Source: Mesorhizobium sp. SARCC-RB16n
GTDB lineage: Bacteria; Pseudomonadota; Alphaproteobacteria; Rhizobiales; Rhizobiaceae
Assembly: GCF_008520305.1 (NCBI RefSeq)
Contig: NZ_ML703268.1
Location: 259,526-323,525 of the forward strand
DNA length: 64,000 nucleotides
Reading direction: 5' to 3'
In this document: piece after piece, positions 18,549 to 27,087 of the stretch
Numbering within the stretch: the first letter of the stretch is position 1
How the letters are laid out: each line of letters begins with the position of its first letter
The notes under the pieces: model-generated
Databases searched by the model: none
Told to the model about the DNA's origin: nothing
The model's input: only the letters and a program-made list of their open reading frames with translations
Translations under genes and position numbers: made by a program

Positions 18549-18971
18549 TTAGTGCCGTGCCGGTCGTTTCTGCAGGTAGATGACGACGCGAAAGACGATA
18601 TAGAGCAGCGCCACGCAGGCGTGCGAGACGATGATCAGCAGATGATAGCCGAAAAGCTGGGGAAAGCCGGCATACATGACCGTCTCGGTGACCGCGCATA
18701 TGAACCAGATCACCGGCCCCCAGGACGCCAGCATCCACAACCCCGCGGCAGCGAAGGGAAAGAACACGGCGAGCATCACCGCCGCCACCTGCCAATGCAC
18801 CGGCATAAGGTCGAAGCGCCACAGCGAGCCCGGATAGAATCCGATCAGCTTGATCCAGTACAGGATGCCGAACAGCAGGCAGTAGCCCGCGATGACGCGC
18901 TGGAACCAGGCGAAGATCACCTCGACCGCCGAGGGCTGCAGGACGACGCGTCTCGATGTCACCTCGCTCAC
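18549..18971 (-). CDS. Small membrane protein, DUF6163-like
   Basis: Protein of 140 residues with about four hydrophobic helices (starting near residues 24, 62, 82 and 108). It resembles a family of rhizobial membrane proteins of unknown function (I believe DUF6163). Its start lies four bases inside the end of the upstream hydrolase gene, so the two are probably co-transcribed. No catalytic residues are evident. Confidence 0.75.
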   Translation of the reverse strand: MSEVTSRRVVLQPSAVEVIFAWFQRVIAGYCLLFGILYWIKLIGFYPGSLWRFDLMPVHWQVAAVMLAVFFPFAAAGLWMLASWGPVIWFICAVTETVMYAGFPQLFGYHLLIIVSHACVALLYIVFRVVIYLQKRPARH

Positions 18972-20008
18972 AGCTCAAGCTCCCGATCGCCGAGCGGAGA
19001 AAAATAGGCCTCGACGTCCGCCTCGCTGACCGCATCGATCTTAGCCGGCCGCCATTGCGGCTTGGATCCCTTGTCGATGATGGCGGCGCGGATACCTTCG
19101 TAGAAATCGCGGCCGGCCAGCATGCGGTTCAGGATGCGGAACTCCATCCTCATGCAGTTGTCCATCGACAATGTCTGCCCGGCGCTGATCTGGCGCCAGG
19201 CGACCCGAAGGCTGGTCGGCGAGCGCAAGCGGATCGTCGCCAGCGTCCTGGCCGCGAATTCGTCCTTGCCCGCGCGATCCAGGCTGTCGATGAGATCCGG
19301 CAGCGACGGTTGGGCGAAATGGCGGGCGATCGCCTCCAGGATCGGCCTGTCGGTTTCCCGCTTGGCCGGAACAAAGAAACCGCGCAGCACCGATTCAGGA
19401 TCGCCCGTCAGCGCCAGCCGATCGAGGACGCTTGCCTGGTCTTCGGCCTTGATGGTGTGGGTGGCCAGCCCCGACCACAGCGCATCGCCATAGCGGATGC
19501 GATTCCCTGTCAGCGCCAGATACATGCCGAAGGAGCCGCCAAGGTCGGGCAGCAGATGACTGGCGCCGACATCGGGGAAAAAGCCGATGCCGACCTCCGG
19601 CATGGCGAACTGGGCATTCTCGGTCATCACGCGGTGCGAACCGTGGAAGGAAATGCCGACCCCACCGCCCATGACGATGCCATCGATGAGCGCCACATAG
19701 GGTTTCTTGAAACGGGCGATGTAGGCGTTGAGCCGATACTCGTCGGCGAAGAATTCGACCGGCGGCTTTCCGGCCCGGCCAGCTTCGTAGATGTGCAGGA
19801 TATCGCCTCCGGCCGAAAACGCCCTGCCCTCGCCCTTGACGACGACGACATCCACGCCGTCGTCGCGCTCCCAGGAACGCAGCGCCTTGTCCAGCGCCTT
19901 GACCATGCGATGGGTGACGGCATTGAGCGCCTGCGGCCGCGTCAGCGTGACGACGCCGGCCCTGCCCAACCGTTCGAAGCGAATTTCGTCGCCTCCACCA
20001 AAATCCAT
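18968..20008 (-). CDS. Enoyl-CoA hydratase family, 3-hydroxyisobutyryl-CoA hydrolase
   Basis: Crotonase-fold enzyme of 346 residues. Length and motifs point to 3-hydroxyisobutyryl-CoA hydrolase of valine degradation rather than a hydratase: AFSAGGDI near residue 63 (oxyanion hole), DGIVMGGGVGISFHGSHRV, MPEVGIGFFPDVGAS with the catalytic Glu, and the C-terminal SMDNCMRMEFRI typical of HIBCH. The next gene overlaps by four bases. Other valine-pathway genes are not in the window. Confidence 0.88.
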   Translation of the reverse strand: MDFGGGDEIRFERLGRAGVVTLTRPQALNAVTHRMVKALDKALRSWERDDGVDVVVVKGEGRAFSAGGDILHIYEAGRAGKPPVEFFADEYRLNAYIARFKKPYVALIDGIVMGGGVGISFHGSHRVMTENAQFAMPEVGIGFFPDVGASHLLPDLGGSFGMYLALTGNRIRYGDALWSGLATHTIKAEDQASVLDRLALTGDPESVLRGFFVPAKRETDRPILEAIARHFAQPSLPDLIDSLDRAGKDEFAARTLATIRLRSPTSLRVAWRQISAGQTLSMDNCMRMEFRILNRMLAGRDFYEGIRAAIIDKGSKPQWRPAKIDAVSEADVEAYFSPLGDRELEL

Positions 20009-20195
20009 CGCCAGAGAATCCTTGTCCCCGCGCCTGCGGGACTGAAGTGCTAAAGGCGGCGCATGGGTGCGTCAATGGCAGCAGCCTGTCGGCCGCGGTC
20101 TTGGCGGCAAGCGGTGGCCGATGCTACGAAGACCGTCGCCGCTGCAGGCGACGTGCCTATACCGCGCGCGGGACGGCTTCCGGGGAGGCTCAGCC

Positions 20196-21017
20196 ATGTC
20201 CAGATTTCTTCGTATCGCGCTTCTGACGGTCGGACTTATGATCGCCTGCCTGGCACCGTGCGCTGCATTCGCCGCCACGATCGAAGAGCTCTACCAGGCG
20301 CAGACCATCGTCACGGGCCAGGGCGAAGTGAACCGCCAGATAGGCTTCAAGGACTGCCTGGACCGGGTTCTGGTCAGGGTTTCAGGCGATCAGCGATTGC
20401 TTGGGAAACCAGAAATGGCGGAACTGCGCGACAAGGCCGGCAGCTTTGTCGACAGCTTTCGCTACCGCGACCGGCTGGAGGGCATTCCAATTCATGACGA
20501 GCAAGGCACGCATGACCGGCCGCATGACCTCACCTGCCTCTATAAGCCTGATGTGATCGACAAGGTGCTGGCGTCGCTCGGCAGCAGGCCCTGGCTTGGC
20601 GAACGGCCGACGCTCGCCGTCTTTCTCACCATCGAACAGGGCGCCCGGCGTTTCGTGCTGAGCGCCGAGGAAAAGCGTGGCGAGACGATGCGCGAATCCT
20701 TCGTCAATGCCAGCGGCCCGATACTGATACATGTCGTATTTCCGAAGACCGCGCAGCTTGCCGGCTTGAGTGAAGAAGCACTGCGTGCCGCCGACATGGC
20801 AAGGCTGGATCGGCTGGCTAAACAGGCCGGTGGCGTCCAAGCGCTCGCCGGCAGCATCCTATGGAGCGACAGGGAGCTAGGCTGGATCGCCGATTGGCGA
20901 CTGGCCGATCACGGCAAGACCTATCGTTGGCAGGTGCGTGGCGTCAGTTTCGACGAAGCGTTCCGTGTGGCCATCAAAGGCGCGGCACAGATCCTTTCGG
21001 GCAATGGGCAGCCCTGA
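20196..21017 (+). CDS. Exported DUF2066 protein
   Basis: Protein of 273 residues with a signal peptide (about residues 1-27, ending AFAA). The mature part begins with IEELYQAQTIVTGQGEVNRQIGFKDCLDRVLVRVSGD, the hallmark of DUF2066, a family of unknown function. The ATG at 20196 follows GGGGAGG; longer in-frame readings lack such a site. It is divergent from the HIBYL-CoA hydrolase gene and lies about 110 bases before hemB on the same strand. Confidence 0.8.
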   Translation: MSRFLRIALLTVGLMIACLAPCAAFAATIEELYQAQTIVTGQGEVNRQIGFKDCLDRVLVRVSGDQRLLGKPEMAELRDKAGSFVDSFRYRDRLEGIPIHDEQGTHDRPHDLTCLYKPDVIDKVLASLGSRPWLGERPTLAVFLTIEQGARRFVLSAEEKRGETMRESFVNASGPILIHVVFPKTAQLAGLSEEALRAADMARLDRLAKQAGGVQALAGSILWSDRELGWIADWRLADHGKTYRWQVRGVSFDEAFRVAIKGAAQILSGNGQP

Positions 21018-21128
21018 CCAATAGCCGTGGTATACAGCGCCGTGGCAGCTTCAGACGCTGGCACAAACGTGTCGCATTGGTCAGCACCAAGGGCTCGTGG
21101 TAAAAGCCGCCGATCCGGAGTTTTGGCC

Positions 21129-22160
21129 ATGAACAAATTCACCCCAGCAAAACCTGCCGGCGCGCGCAGCGTCGACGACGTCACCGGCAGCCGCCGCCTG
21201 CGCCGCATGCGCAAGGCCGACTGGTCGCGCCGGCTCGTGCAGGAGAACAGGCTTTCGGTCGACGACCTAATCTGGCCGATCTTCGTCGTCGAGGGCAAGA
21301 ATGTCCGCGAACCGATCGCCGCCATGCCCGGCGTCTTCCGCCTGTCGGTCGACCTTGCCGTCAAGGAGGCCGAACGCGCGGCCAAGCTCGGTATCCCGGC
21401 TCTTGCCACCTTCCCCAATGTCGATCTCGGCCTGCGCGACCAGACCGGCTCGCACATCCTCGACCCGGACAATGTCATCAACCGTGCCACCCGCGCGATA
21501 AAGGAGGCGGTGCCCGAGATCGGCATCATCACCGACGCGGCGCTGGACCCATTCACCAGCCATGGCCATGACGGCATCCTGCGCGATGGCATCATCGTCA
21601 ACGACGAAACCGTGGAACAGGTTGCGGCGGCGGCCGTCATCCAGGCTGCCGCGGGCGCCGACATCATCGCGCCGTCCGACATGATGGACGGCCGTATCGG
21701 TGCCATCCGCGACGCGCTCGACGCCAACGGTTTCCAGGACGTAGCGATCATGTCCTACGCCACGAAATTCGCCTCGGCCTTCTACGGCCCCTATCGCGAG
21801 GCGGTCGGCACCGCCGGGCTGCTCAAAGGCGACAAGAAGACCTACTATATCGACCACGCCAATTCTGACGAGGCGGTGCGCGAGGCCGAACAGGACATCG
21901 CCGAGGGCGCCGACATGCTGATGGTCAAGCCCGGCCTGCCCTATCTCGACATCATCCGTCGGCTGAAGGACGAATTCCAGATGCCGACTTTCGCCTATCA
22001 GGTGTCGGGCGAATATTCGATGATCAAGGCGGCCGGCGCCAATGGTTGGATAGATGGCGAGAAGGCGATGCTGGAATCGCTGCTCGCCTTCAAGCGTGCC
22101 GGCTGCGATGGCATCCTGACCTATTTCGCGCCCGAAGTGGCGGTGATGCTGAAGGGATAG
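21129..22160 (+). CDS. hemB: Delta-aminolevulinic acid dehydratase (porphobilinogen synthase)
   Basis: Second common step of tetrapyrrole synthesis: condenses two 5-aminolevulinates to porphobilinogen. 343 residues. The two active-site lysines are K213 (SYATKFASAFYG) and K267 (MLMVKPGLPYLD). The metal loop reads DAALDPFTSHGHDG (136-149), with Ala/Asp in place of the zinc-binding cysteines of E. coli and mammals; this marks the Mg-dependent type known from Bradyrhizobium. CGGAG precedes the ATG at 21129. Confidence 0.97.
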   Translation: MNKFTPAKPAGARSVDDVTGSRRLRRMRKADWSRRLVQENRLSVDDLIWPIFVVEGKNVREPIAAMPGVFRLSVDLAVKEAERAAKLGIPALATFPNVDLGLRDQTGSHILDPDNVINRATRAIKEAVPEIGIITDAALDPFTSHGHDGILRDGIIVNDETVEQVAAAAVIQAAAGADIIAPSDMMDGRIGAIRDALDANGFQDVAIMSYATKFASAFYGPYREAVGTAGLLKGDKKTYYIDHANSDEAVREAEQDIAEGADMLMVKPGLPYLDIIRRLKDEFQMPTFAYQVSGEYSMIKAAGANGWIDGEKAMLESLLAFKRAGCDGILTYFAPEVAVMLKG

Positions 22161-22314
22161 GCCCGACTTCCCGGGCAATGCCTTTCAGTAGGTGTCACCA
22201 CTCTTTCGACCGGTCGGCGGTTCCTTCGAATTCCCGGTGACAAAAAGCGGCGGCGGCAGTTATCATAGCCGCACGGCCGGAGGCGGCCGGCAGTCCGCGC
22301 CTCGCCCAAGAGGT

Positions 22315-22696
22315 ATGGCGAACGCCTCCAGAGGAGGCTTCCTGACCCGTTTCACCGTCGGGCGAAGGCGACCTCGCCAAGGCGCACGAATTCTATCTCG
22401 GCTACCTCGGCTTCGCCGTGGACTGGGAGCACCGCTACGGCGACAACTTCCCGCTTTATACACAGGTCTCGCGCGGCAACCTTGTCCTGCACCTGTCCGA
22501 ACATGTCGGCGACGCGACGCCAGGCAGCAATATGGTCATCTACATGAAGGGCATCCGCGACTTCCACAAGGAACTCGCGAGCAAGGGCTACCGCTACATG
22601 AATCCCGGCATGGAAGATGAGGACGGGCTGCTGACGGTCGAGGTCATCGACCCGTTCAGCAACCACATCCGCTTCATGGAAACCACCGGCGACTGA
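22315..22696 (+). pseudogene. Glyoxalase/VOC-superfamily gene with damaged 5' end
   Basis: The intact part, about 22361-22696, reads GEGDLAKAHEFYLGYLGFAVDWEHRYGDNFPLY and continues to FSNHIRFMETTGD, a typical small glyoxalase-like (VOC) protein with LHLSEHVGD in the middle. In this frame a TGA at 22343 cuts off any normal start, and the first start codon is a GTG at 22418, in the middle of the conserved fold. The expected N-terminal strand (FLTRFTV) is found in the neighbouring frame after an ATG at 22315, so one extra base near 22358-22362, in a GGG run, would explain the break. Pseudogene, or a sequencing error. Confidence 0.6.
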
Positions 22697-22704
22697 CTGA
22701 TGAT

Positions 22705-22730
22705 CGGGCGGCCGTCGACACGGCCGCCCG
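22705..22730. repeat. Strong GC hairpin after the VOC gene
   Basis: CGGGCGGCCGT, four-base loop, ACGGCCGCCCG, perfect 11-base stem about ten bases beyond the stop. No T tract follows, so it may only stabilise the 3' end or act with other factors. Confidence 0.55.
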
Positions 22731-22877
22731 TCAAACTCCCGGTAAAACGATCCGGTATCGTCTTGCGGCAATATCTGGCAGGAGCCTTCGTCTTCCTTGA
22801 AATCCCAGTTGTATTTCGCAATCTGCTTGTTAAAATAAACTGCTTGCGAAACAAAATCAGCTATCAAGGAACATCCC

Positions 22878-23525
22878 GTGTCCAAATTGCGTGTCAACGC
22901 ATTCACCCTGTCGCTCGACGGCTATGGCGCCGGTCCCGATCAGGATCTGCAAAATCCGCTCGGCATCGGCGGACAATCCCTGCACAAATGGGTAGTCGGC
23001 ACCCGCACCTTCCGCAAAATGGTGCTCGGGGCAGAGGGCGGCACCACCGATATCAACGAGGCGTTCGCGGCACGCAGCTTCGAGAACCTCGGCGCCTGGA
23101 TCCTGGGCCGCAACATGTTCGGCCCGATCCGTGGCGAATGGCCTGACGACAACTGGAAGGGCTGGTGGGGTGACAACCCGCCCTATCATGTGCCTGTTTT
23201 CGTGCTGACCCATCACAAGCGGGCATCCCTGACGATGGAAGGCGGCACGACCTTCCATTTCGTTACCGACGGGATCCATTCGACGCTCGAGCAGGCGAAA
23301 TCGGCAGCCGGCGGCAAGGACGTGCGGGTCGGCGGCGGCGTCTCCACCATTCGGCAATATCTGCAGGAAAAACTGATCGACGAGATGCACCTAGCGATCT
23401 CACCGGTGCTGCTTGGCAGGGGCGAGAACCTTTTTGCCGGCCTCGACATGCCAAAGCTTGGCTATCAGTGCATCGAGCAGGTGGCAACTGAACTTGCCAC
23501 GCACGTGATCATCAAGAGGGCTTAG
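22878..23525 (+). CDS. Dihydrofolate reductase / RibD C-terminal family protein
   Basis: Protein of 215 residues with the reductase fold shared by DHFR and the RibD C-terminal domain: RVNAFTLSLDGY at the start, ILGRNMFGP, PVFVLTHHKR, KDVRVGGGVSTIRQYLQEKLIDEMHLAISPVLLGRGENLF. Such proteins bind NADPH, but most have no known substrate. The start is a GTG at 22878 with AAGGA eight bases upstream. Preceding bases 22790-22870 are AT-rich, probably promoter. Confidence 0.85.
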   Translation: MSKLRVNAFTLSLDGYGAGPDQDLQNPLGIGGQSLHKWVVGTRTFRKMVLGAEGGTTDINEAFAARSFENLGAWILGRNMFGPIRGEWPDDNWKGWWGDNPPYHVPVFVLTHHKRASLTMEGGTTFHFVTDGIHSTLEQAKSAAGGKDVRVGGGVSTIRQYLQEKLIDEMHLAISPVLLGRGENLFAGLDMPKLGYQCIEQVATELATHVIIKRA

Positions 23526-23545
23526 GCGAAGCCCTTGGCATAGCT

Positions 23546-23577
23546 CCTTTCTCCCCGTCACTATACGGGGAGAAGGG
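23546..23577. repeat. Dispersed rhizobial palindrome, possible bidirectional terminator
   Basis: CCTTTCTCCCCGT, six-base loop, ACGGGGAGAAGGG; stem of about 13 with one mismatch. The motif CTTCTCCCCGT...ACGGGGAGAAG is a common intergenic repeat in rhizobia (from my general knowledge). It sits between two convergent genes. A shorter relative is at 54914-54933. Confidence 0.65.
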
Positions 23578-23587
23578 AACCTCTATT

Positions 23588-24508
23588 TCAATACTTCTCC
23601 GGCACGTAAAGCTCGCGCGGCAGGACCTGGCGTTCATATTCGGGGTTGAAGACGCGTTCCGGCAGGGTGATCTCCTCGTGCGGCACGTCTTCGTACGGCA
23701 ACTGCTTCAGCAGATGATCGATGCAGTTCAGCCGCGCGCGCTTCTTGTCGTTGCCCTCGACGATGAACCAGGGCGCCTCGGGGATATTGGTGCGGGCGAA
23801 GGTCTCCTCCTTGGCCTTGGTGTATTGTTCCCAGCGCACACGTGACTGCAGATCCATCGGCGACAGCTTCCACTGTTTCATCGGGTCGTGGATGCGCATC
23901 AGGAAGCGCATCTGCTGTTCCTCGTCGGTGATCGAGAACCAGTATTTGACCACGGTGATGCCCGAGCGCACCAGCATGCGCTCGAACTCCGGCACGTCAT
24001 GGAAGAACTCCTCGACCTGCTCGGCGCTGGCAAAACCCATCACGCGCTCGACGCCGGAGCGGTTGTACCAGGAGCGGTCGAGCAACACGATCTCGCCGCC
24101 TGCCGGCAAATGCGGGACATAGCGCTGGAAATACCATTGCGACTTCTCGCGTTCGGTTGGCGCTGGAAGCGCCACGACGCGGCAGATACGCGGATTGAGC
24201 CGCTGGGTGATGCGCTTGATGACGCCGCCCTTGCCGGCGGAGTCACGGCCCTCGAAAATCACCACCAGTTTCTTCTTGTGATAGGCGACCCAGGATTGCA
24301 ACTTGATCAGTTCGGACTGCAAGGTGATCAGGTCGCGAAAATACTGCATGCGATCGATCGAAGGCGGATGCGAGTTCTTGTAGATCTTGGCGATCTCCAT
24401 CGACAGCGCCGGCTCCGACAATTCGAGCTCATAATCTTCGTCGAGCGTGTCCGCGAGTTCGGCTTCAAGCCAGTCCTTGGCAGGGGAATTCTGTTTTAGC
24501 TCGGTCAT
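23588..24508 (-). CDS. ppk2: Polyphosphate kinase 2
   Basis: Single-domain PPK2 of 306 residues, which transfers phosphate between polyphosphate and nucleoside diphosphates. Walker A-like GRDSAGKGG at 87-95, Walker B-like LLDRSWYNR at 142-150, and a lid motif RWEQYTKAKEET in the second half. Length fits class I enzymes. Stands alone, convergent with the preceding gene; likely part of the stress or phosphate-storage response. Confidence 0.93.
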   Translation of the reverse strand: MTELKQNSPAKDWLEAELADTLDEDYELELSEPALSMEIAKIYKNSHPPSIDRMQYFRDLITLQSELIKLQSWVAYHKKKLVVIFEGRDSAGKGGVIKRITQRLNPRICRVVALPAPTEREKSQWYFQRYVPHLPAGGEIVLLDRSWYNRSGVERVMGFASAEQVEEFFHDVPEFERMLVRSGITVVKYWFSITDEEQQMRFLMRIHDPMKQWKLSPMDLQSRVRWEQYTKAKEETFARTNIPEAPWFIVEGNDKKRARLNCIDHLLKQLPYEDVPHEEITLPERVFNPEYERQVLPRELYVPEKY

Positions 24509-24791
24509 ATCAACTGCTCCGCTTGCAAGCCCTGTCGGTTACCTCTGGGCGCCCCAAATTGCTGGCCGGCGGCCGGGAATGGAAACACCTGAGCCGACTT
24601 CAATATAGGCCGGCAGTGACGGTTTTATTGCAGTGAGGGCGCGATTGCCGGCACGACAGAATCAGCGATCTATCCTCGATCCAACGCCATCGCATGGCGA
24701 CAAGCCGACCGAATTGTCCTACAAATATCCGGTCGCATTCCAGGCCTGCCCCTTGGCGGCGCGCCTCTTCAACAAATCGTGAGGATCTGAC

Positions 24792-25835
24792 ATGGAATAC
24801 CGCACCCTTGGCCGTTCGGGCCTCAAGGTTTCGACACTGACGCTGGGCACCATGACCTTCGGCGGCGCCGGGCCCTTTGCCGCGGTCGGCAACAGCGATC
24901 TCGCCGACGCGAAGCGGATGATCGACATGTGCATCGACGCCGGCATCAACCTCATCGACACCGCAAATGTCTATTCGAACGGCCTGTCTGAAGAGATCAT
25001 AGGCGAAGCGCTCGGCGGCAAACGCAAGAACGATGTGCTGATCGCGTCCAAGGCGCGGATGCGGATCGGCAAGGGCCCGAACGACGAGGGCCTGTCGCGG
25101 TATCATCTGATCCGCGAATGCGAGAGAAGCCTGAAGCGGTTGAAAACCGATGTCATCGATATCTATTTCGTCCACGAGTGGGACGGCCTCACCCCGATCG
25201 AGGAAACCATTGCCGCGCTCGACACTTTGGTCAGTCAGGGCAAGGTGCGCTACATCGGCTGCTCCAACTATTCCGGCTGGCAGGTGATGAAGGCGCTTTC
25301 CATCAGCGATAGCCGTCACCAGCAACGCTTCGTCACCCAGCAGATCCACTATACGCTGGAAGCGCGCGAGGCCGAGTACGAGCTGCTGCCGATCTCCGTC
25401 GACCAGGGACTGGGCGTGCTGGTCTGGAGCCCGCTTGCCGGCGGCCTGCTGTCGGGCAAATACCGCCGCGACAGCCCAACCGCCCGCCAGCTTGCCGGCT
25501 GGTCCGAGCCGCCGATCCGCGACGAGGACCGGCTCTGGCGGATCGTCGATGTGCTGGTCGACATCGGCGGGGATCGTGGTGTATCGGCGGCGCAAGTGGC
25601 CCTTGCCTGGCTGCTCGGCCGCCCTGCCGTCTCCTCGCTGGTGATCGGCGCCCGCAATGACGTCCAGCTGAAGGACAATCTCGCGGCCGCCGCCCTGGAA
25701 CTCGGCAGCGAGGAACGCCAGCGCCTCGACGCGGTCAGCCGGCCGCCCCTGCTCTACCCCTACTGGCACCAGCAACTGACGGCGAAGGATCGCTTCGGCC
25801 CCGCCGACATGGTTCTCGACCGCAGCGATATCTGA
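24792..25835 (+). CDS. Aldo/keto reductase
   Basis: NADPH-dependent TIM-barrel oxidoreductase of 347 residues. The catalytic tetrad can be placed at D56, Y61 (DTANVYS), K87 (ASKARM) and H128 (YFVHEWDG). NADPH contacts lie in WSPLAGGLLSGKYRRD and VIGARNDVQLKDNL. The family reduces carbonyl compounds; the substrate here is unknown. Long open reading on the opposite strand (24600-25775) is a codon-bias shadow. Confidence 0.92.
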   Translation: MEYRTLGRSGLKVSTLTLGTMTFGGAGPFAAVGNSDLADAKRMIDMCIDAGINLIDTANVYSNGLSEEIIGEALGGKRKNDVLIASKARMRIGKGPNDEGLSRYHLIRECERSLKRLKTDVIDIYFVHEWDGLTPIEETIAALDTLVSQGKVRYIGCSNYSGWQVMKALSISDSRHQQRFVTQQIHYTLEAREAEYELLPISVDQGLGVLVWSPLAGGLLSGKYRRDSPTARQLAGWSEPPIRDEDRLWRIVDVLVDIGGDRGVSAAQVALAWLLGRPAVSSLVIGARNDVQLKDNLAAAALELGSEERQRLDAVSRPPLLYPYWHQQLTAKDRFGPADMVLDRSDI

Positions 25836-25861
25836 TCAGCGGCGTCAGGCCGAGAGCAAGA

Positions 25862-25966
25862 GTTGGAGCGGTTCAGCGTTTGATAGAATCTCTGACCCGC
25901 TCCAACTTCTTTTTCCACGCAATTCCGGACGGAAAACCGCTGTGCACTTTTCCTGGAATTGCTCTA
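25862..25966. repeat. Composite palindromic intergenic repeat, copy 1
   Basis: Two hairpins: GTTGGAGCGG/CCGCTCCAAC (25862-25871, 25897-25906), then AATTCC...GGAATT (25921-25960), ending GCTCTA. Related elements are at 57609-57706 and 60088-60203; all share an ACTTTTCC / GGAAAAGTG-type core. The terminal TAGAGC on the minus strand provides the stop codon TAG (25964-25966) of the adjacent GT90 gene. Resembles rhizobial RIME-like elements. Confidence 0.75.
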
Positions 25967-26935
25967 GCTCCCGATGAACCGCCAGAGTTCGGGATCGGGT
26001 TCGATCTGGCCGCTGAGCACGAAATATTTGTAGAGGACTAGCAGGGAGATTACCTGCTCGTCCCGTTCATTGGAAAATTTGCGGCAATAGGCATTGGCTG
26101 CGGCGATGATGCGCTCCGCCGCGGCCGGATGCTGCTCGAAGTAACCTACCTTTTCACGGAGATCGGAGAAGTCCGGGTCGAGCGGCGCATAATGGACACC
26201 GGCCTCTAGCTGGCTCTCGCCGAACCATGTCTCGTAGGTCGGCGGCGGCATCAGACAGAGCGAGTTGGAATTCATGATCCATTTGAGGTTGGTCGCCACG
26301 TCATTGCCCTCCAACGAGACGATGTAGCGATAGCGCAGGTGCTGGCTGATGCTCAGGAAGGGCTTGCTGTACTCAACCGGCGCATTGCGCTTGTGCGAAC
26401 CGACGTCGCAGAACGGCAAGTCGCGCGCGACATCCAGGAACCGTGTCCTGATCGGATTGTTGAGGTCGCCGCGCCAGATCACGACCGGTCGTTTGTCGGC
26501 GAAGGCGAAGGCGTCGACGGGCATGTGGAAGTGGCGAAACTTGTTGAACTTCATGACGACAGCGTTGCCGTTGTCGGCGCGGATCGGCCGGTCCTTGACG
26601 AGCGTCGGCAGCTCGGGCACGCCTTTGACGTCGCCGAACTTCAGGTCGATAAGCAATGACGGATCGAAATAGCGGGCAAATTCCTTCAGGTCGTAATAGT
26701 ACATGCTTGGTTCAAAAGGCATCTTGTCGATGCGCACCGCATCCGGGCCCGGCGTAAAAGCGGCCTGCAACTTGTTGTAGTGATTCAGCCGCCGGCGCAC
26801 CGCCTCGTCCGAGAGCCTCGCCTGCTCCAGGCGGCCCGCCAACCGTCGTCGGAAGATAGCTTGGGGTGCGATATCGCGCATGACGTTTCGCGCGTAGTAA
26901 AAGACCCTTGCCGTCGTCCGTTTTATGGTGGCCAT
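25964..26935 (-). CDS. GT90-family glycosyltransferase (LpsA/CAP10-like), copy 1
   Basis: Protein of 323 residues related to CAP10/LpsA-type glycosyltransferases, which in rhizobia act on lipopolysaccharide core or other surface glycans. Conserved stretches: VVIWRGDLNNPIRTRFL, DVGSHKR, KPFLSISQHLRYRYIVSLEGNDVATNLKWIMNS and PPPTYETWF. It is followed (upstream on the strand) by a close paralogue of identical length at 27088-28059. Its stop codon is supplied by the adjoining palindromic repeat. Confidence 0.88.
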   Translation of the reverse strand: MATIKRTTARVFYYARNVMRDIAPQAIFRRRLAGRLEQARLSDEAVRRRLNHYNKLQAAFTPGPDAVRIDKMPFEPSMYYYDLKEFARYFDPSLLIDLKFGDVKGVPELPTLVKDRPIRADNGNAVVMKFNKFRHFHMPVDAFAFADKRPVVIWRGDLNNPIRTRFLDVARDLPFCDVGSHKRNAPVEYSKPFLSISQHLRYRYIVSLEGNDVATNLKWIMNSNSLCLMPPPTYETWFGESQLEAGVHYAPLDPDFSDLREKVGYFEQHPAAAERIIAAANAYCRKFSNERDEQVISLLVLYKYFVLSGQIEPDPELWRFIGS

Positions 26936-27087
26936 CGTTCTTTAGATCAGAGATAAACGCGGTTAAACAAATGATGGCCGGGATGGTTCCGTGGCATGAT
27001 TGCGCATCATTGGGCCATGCATTCCGGCAGTGTTCGAACGCGTGGCTACCCGTCGCGATAAGGCGCACAGGGCGGCGTGGAAAGCAA

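Noticed and set aside
24600-25775. 391-codon open reading opposite the aldo/keto reductase
   Set aside because: Antisense shadow of a gene with an intact catalytic tetrad; no recognisable family.
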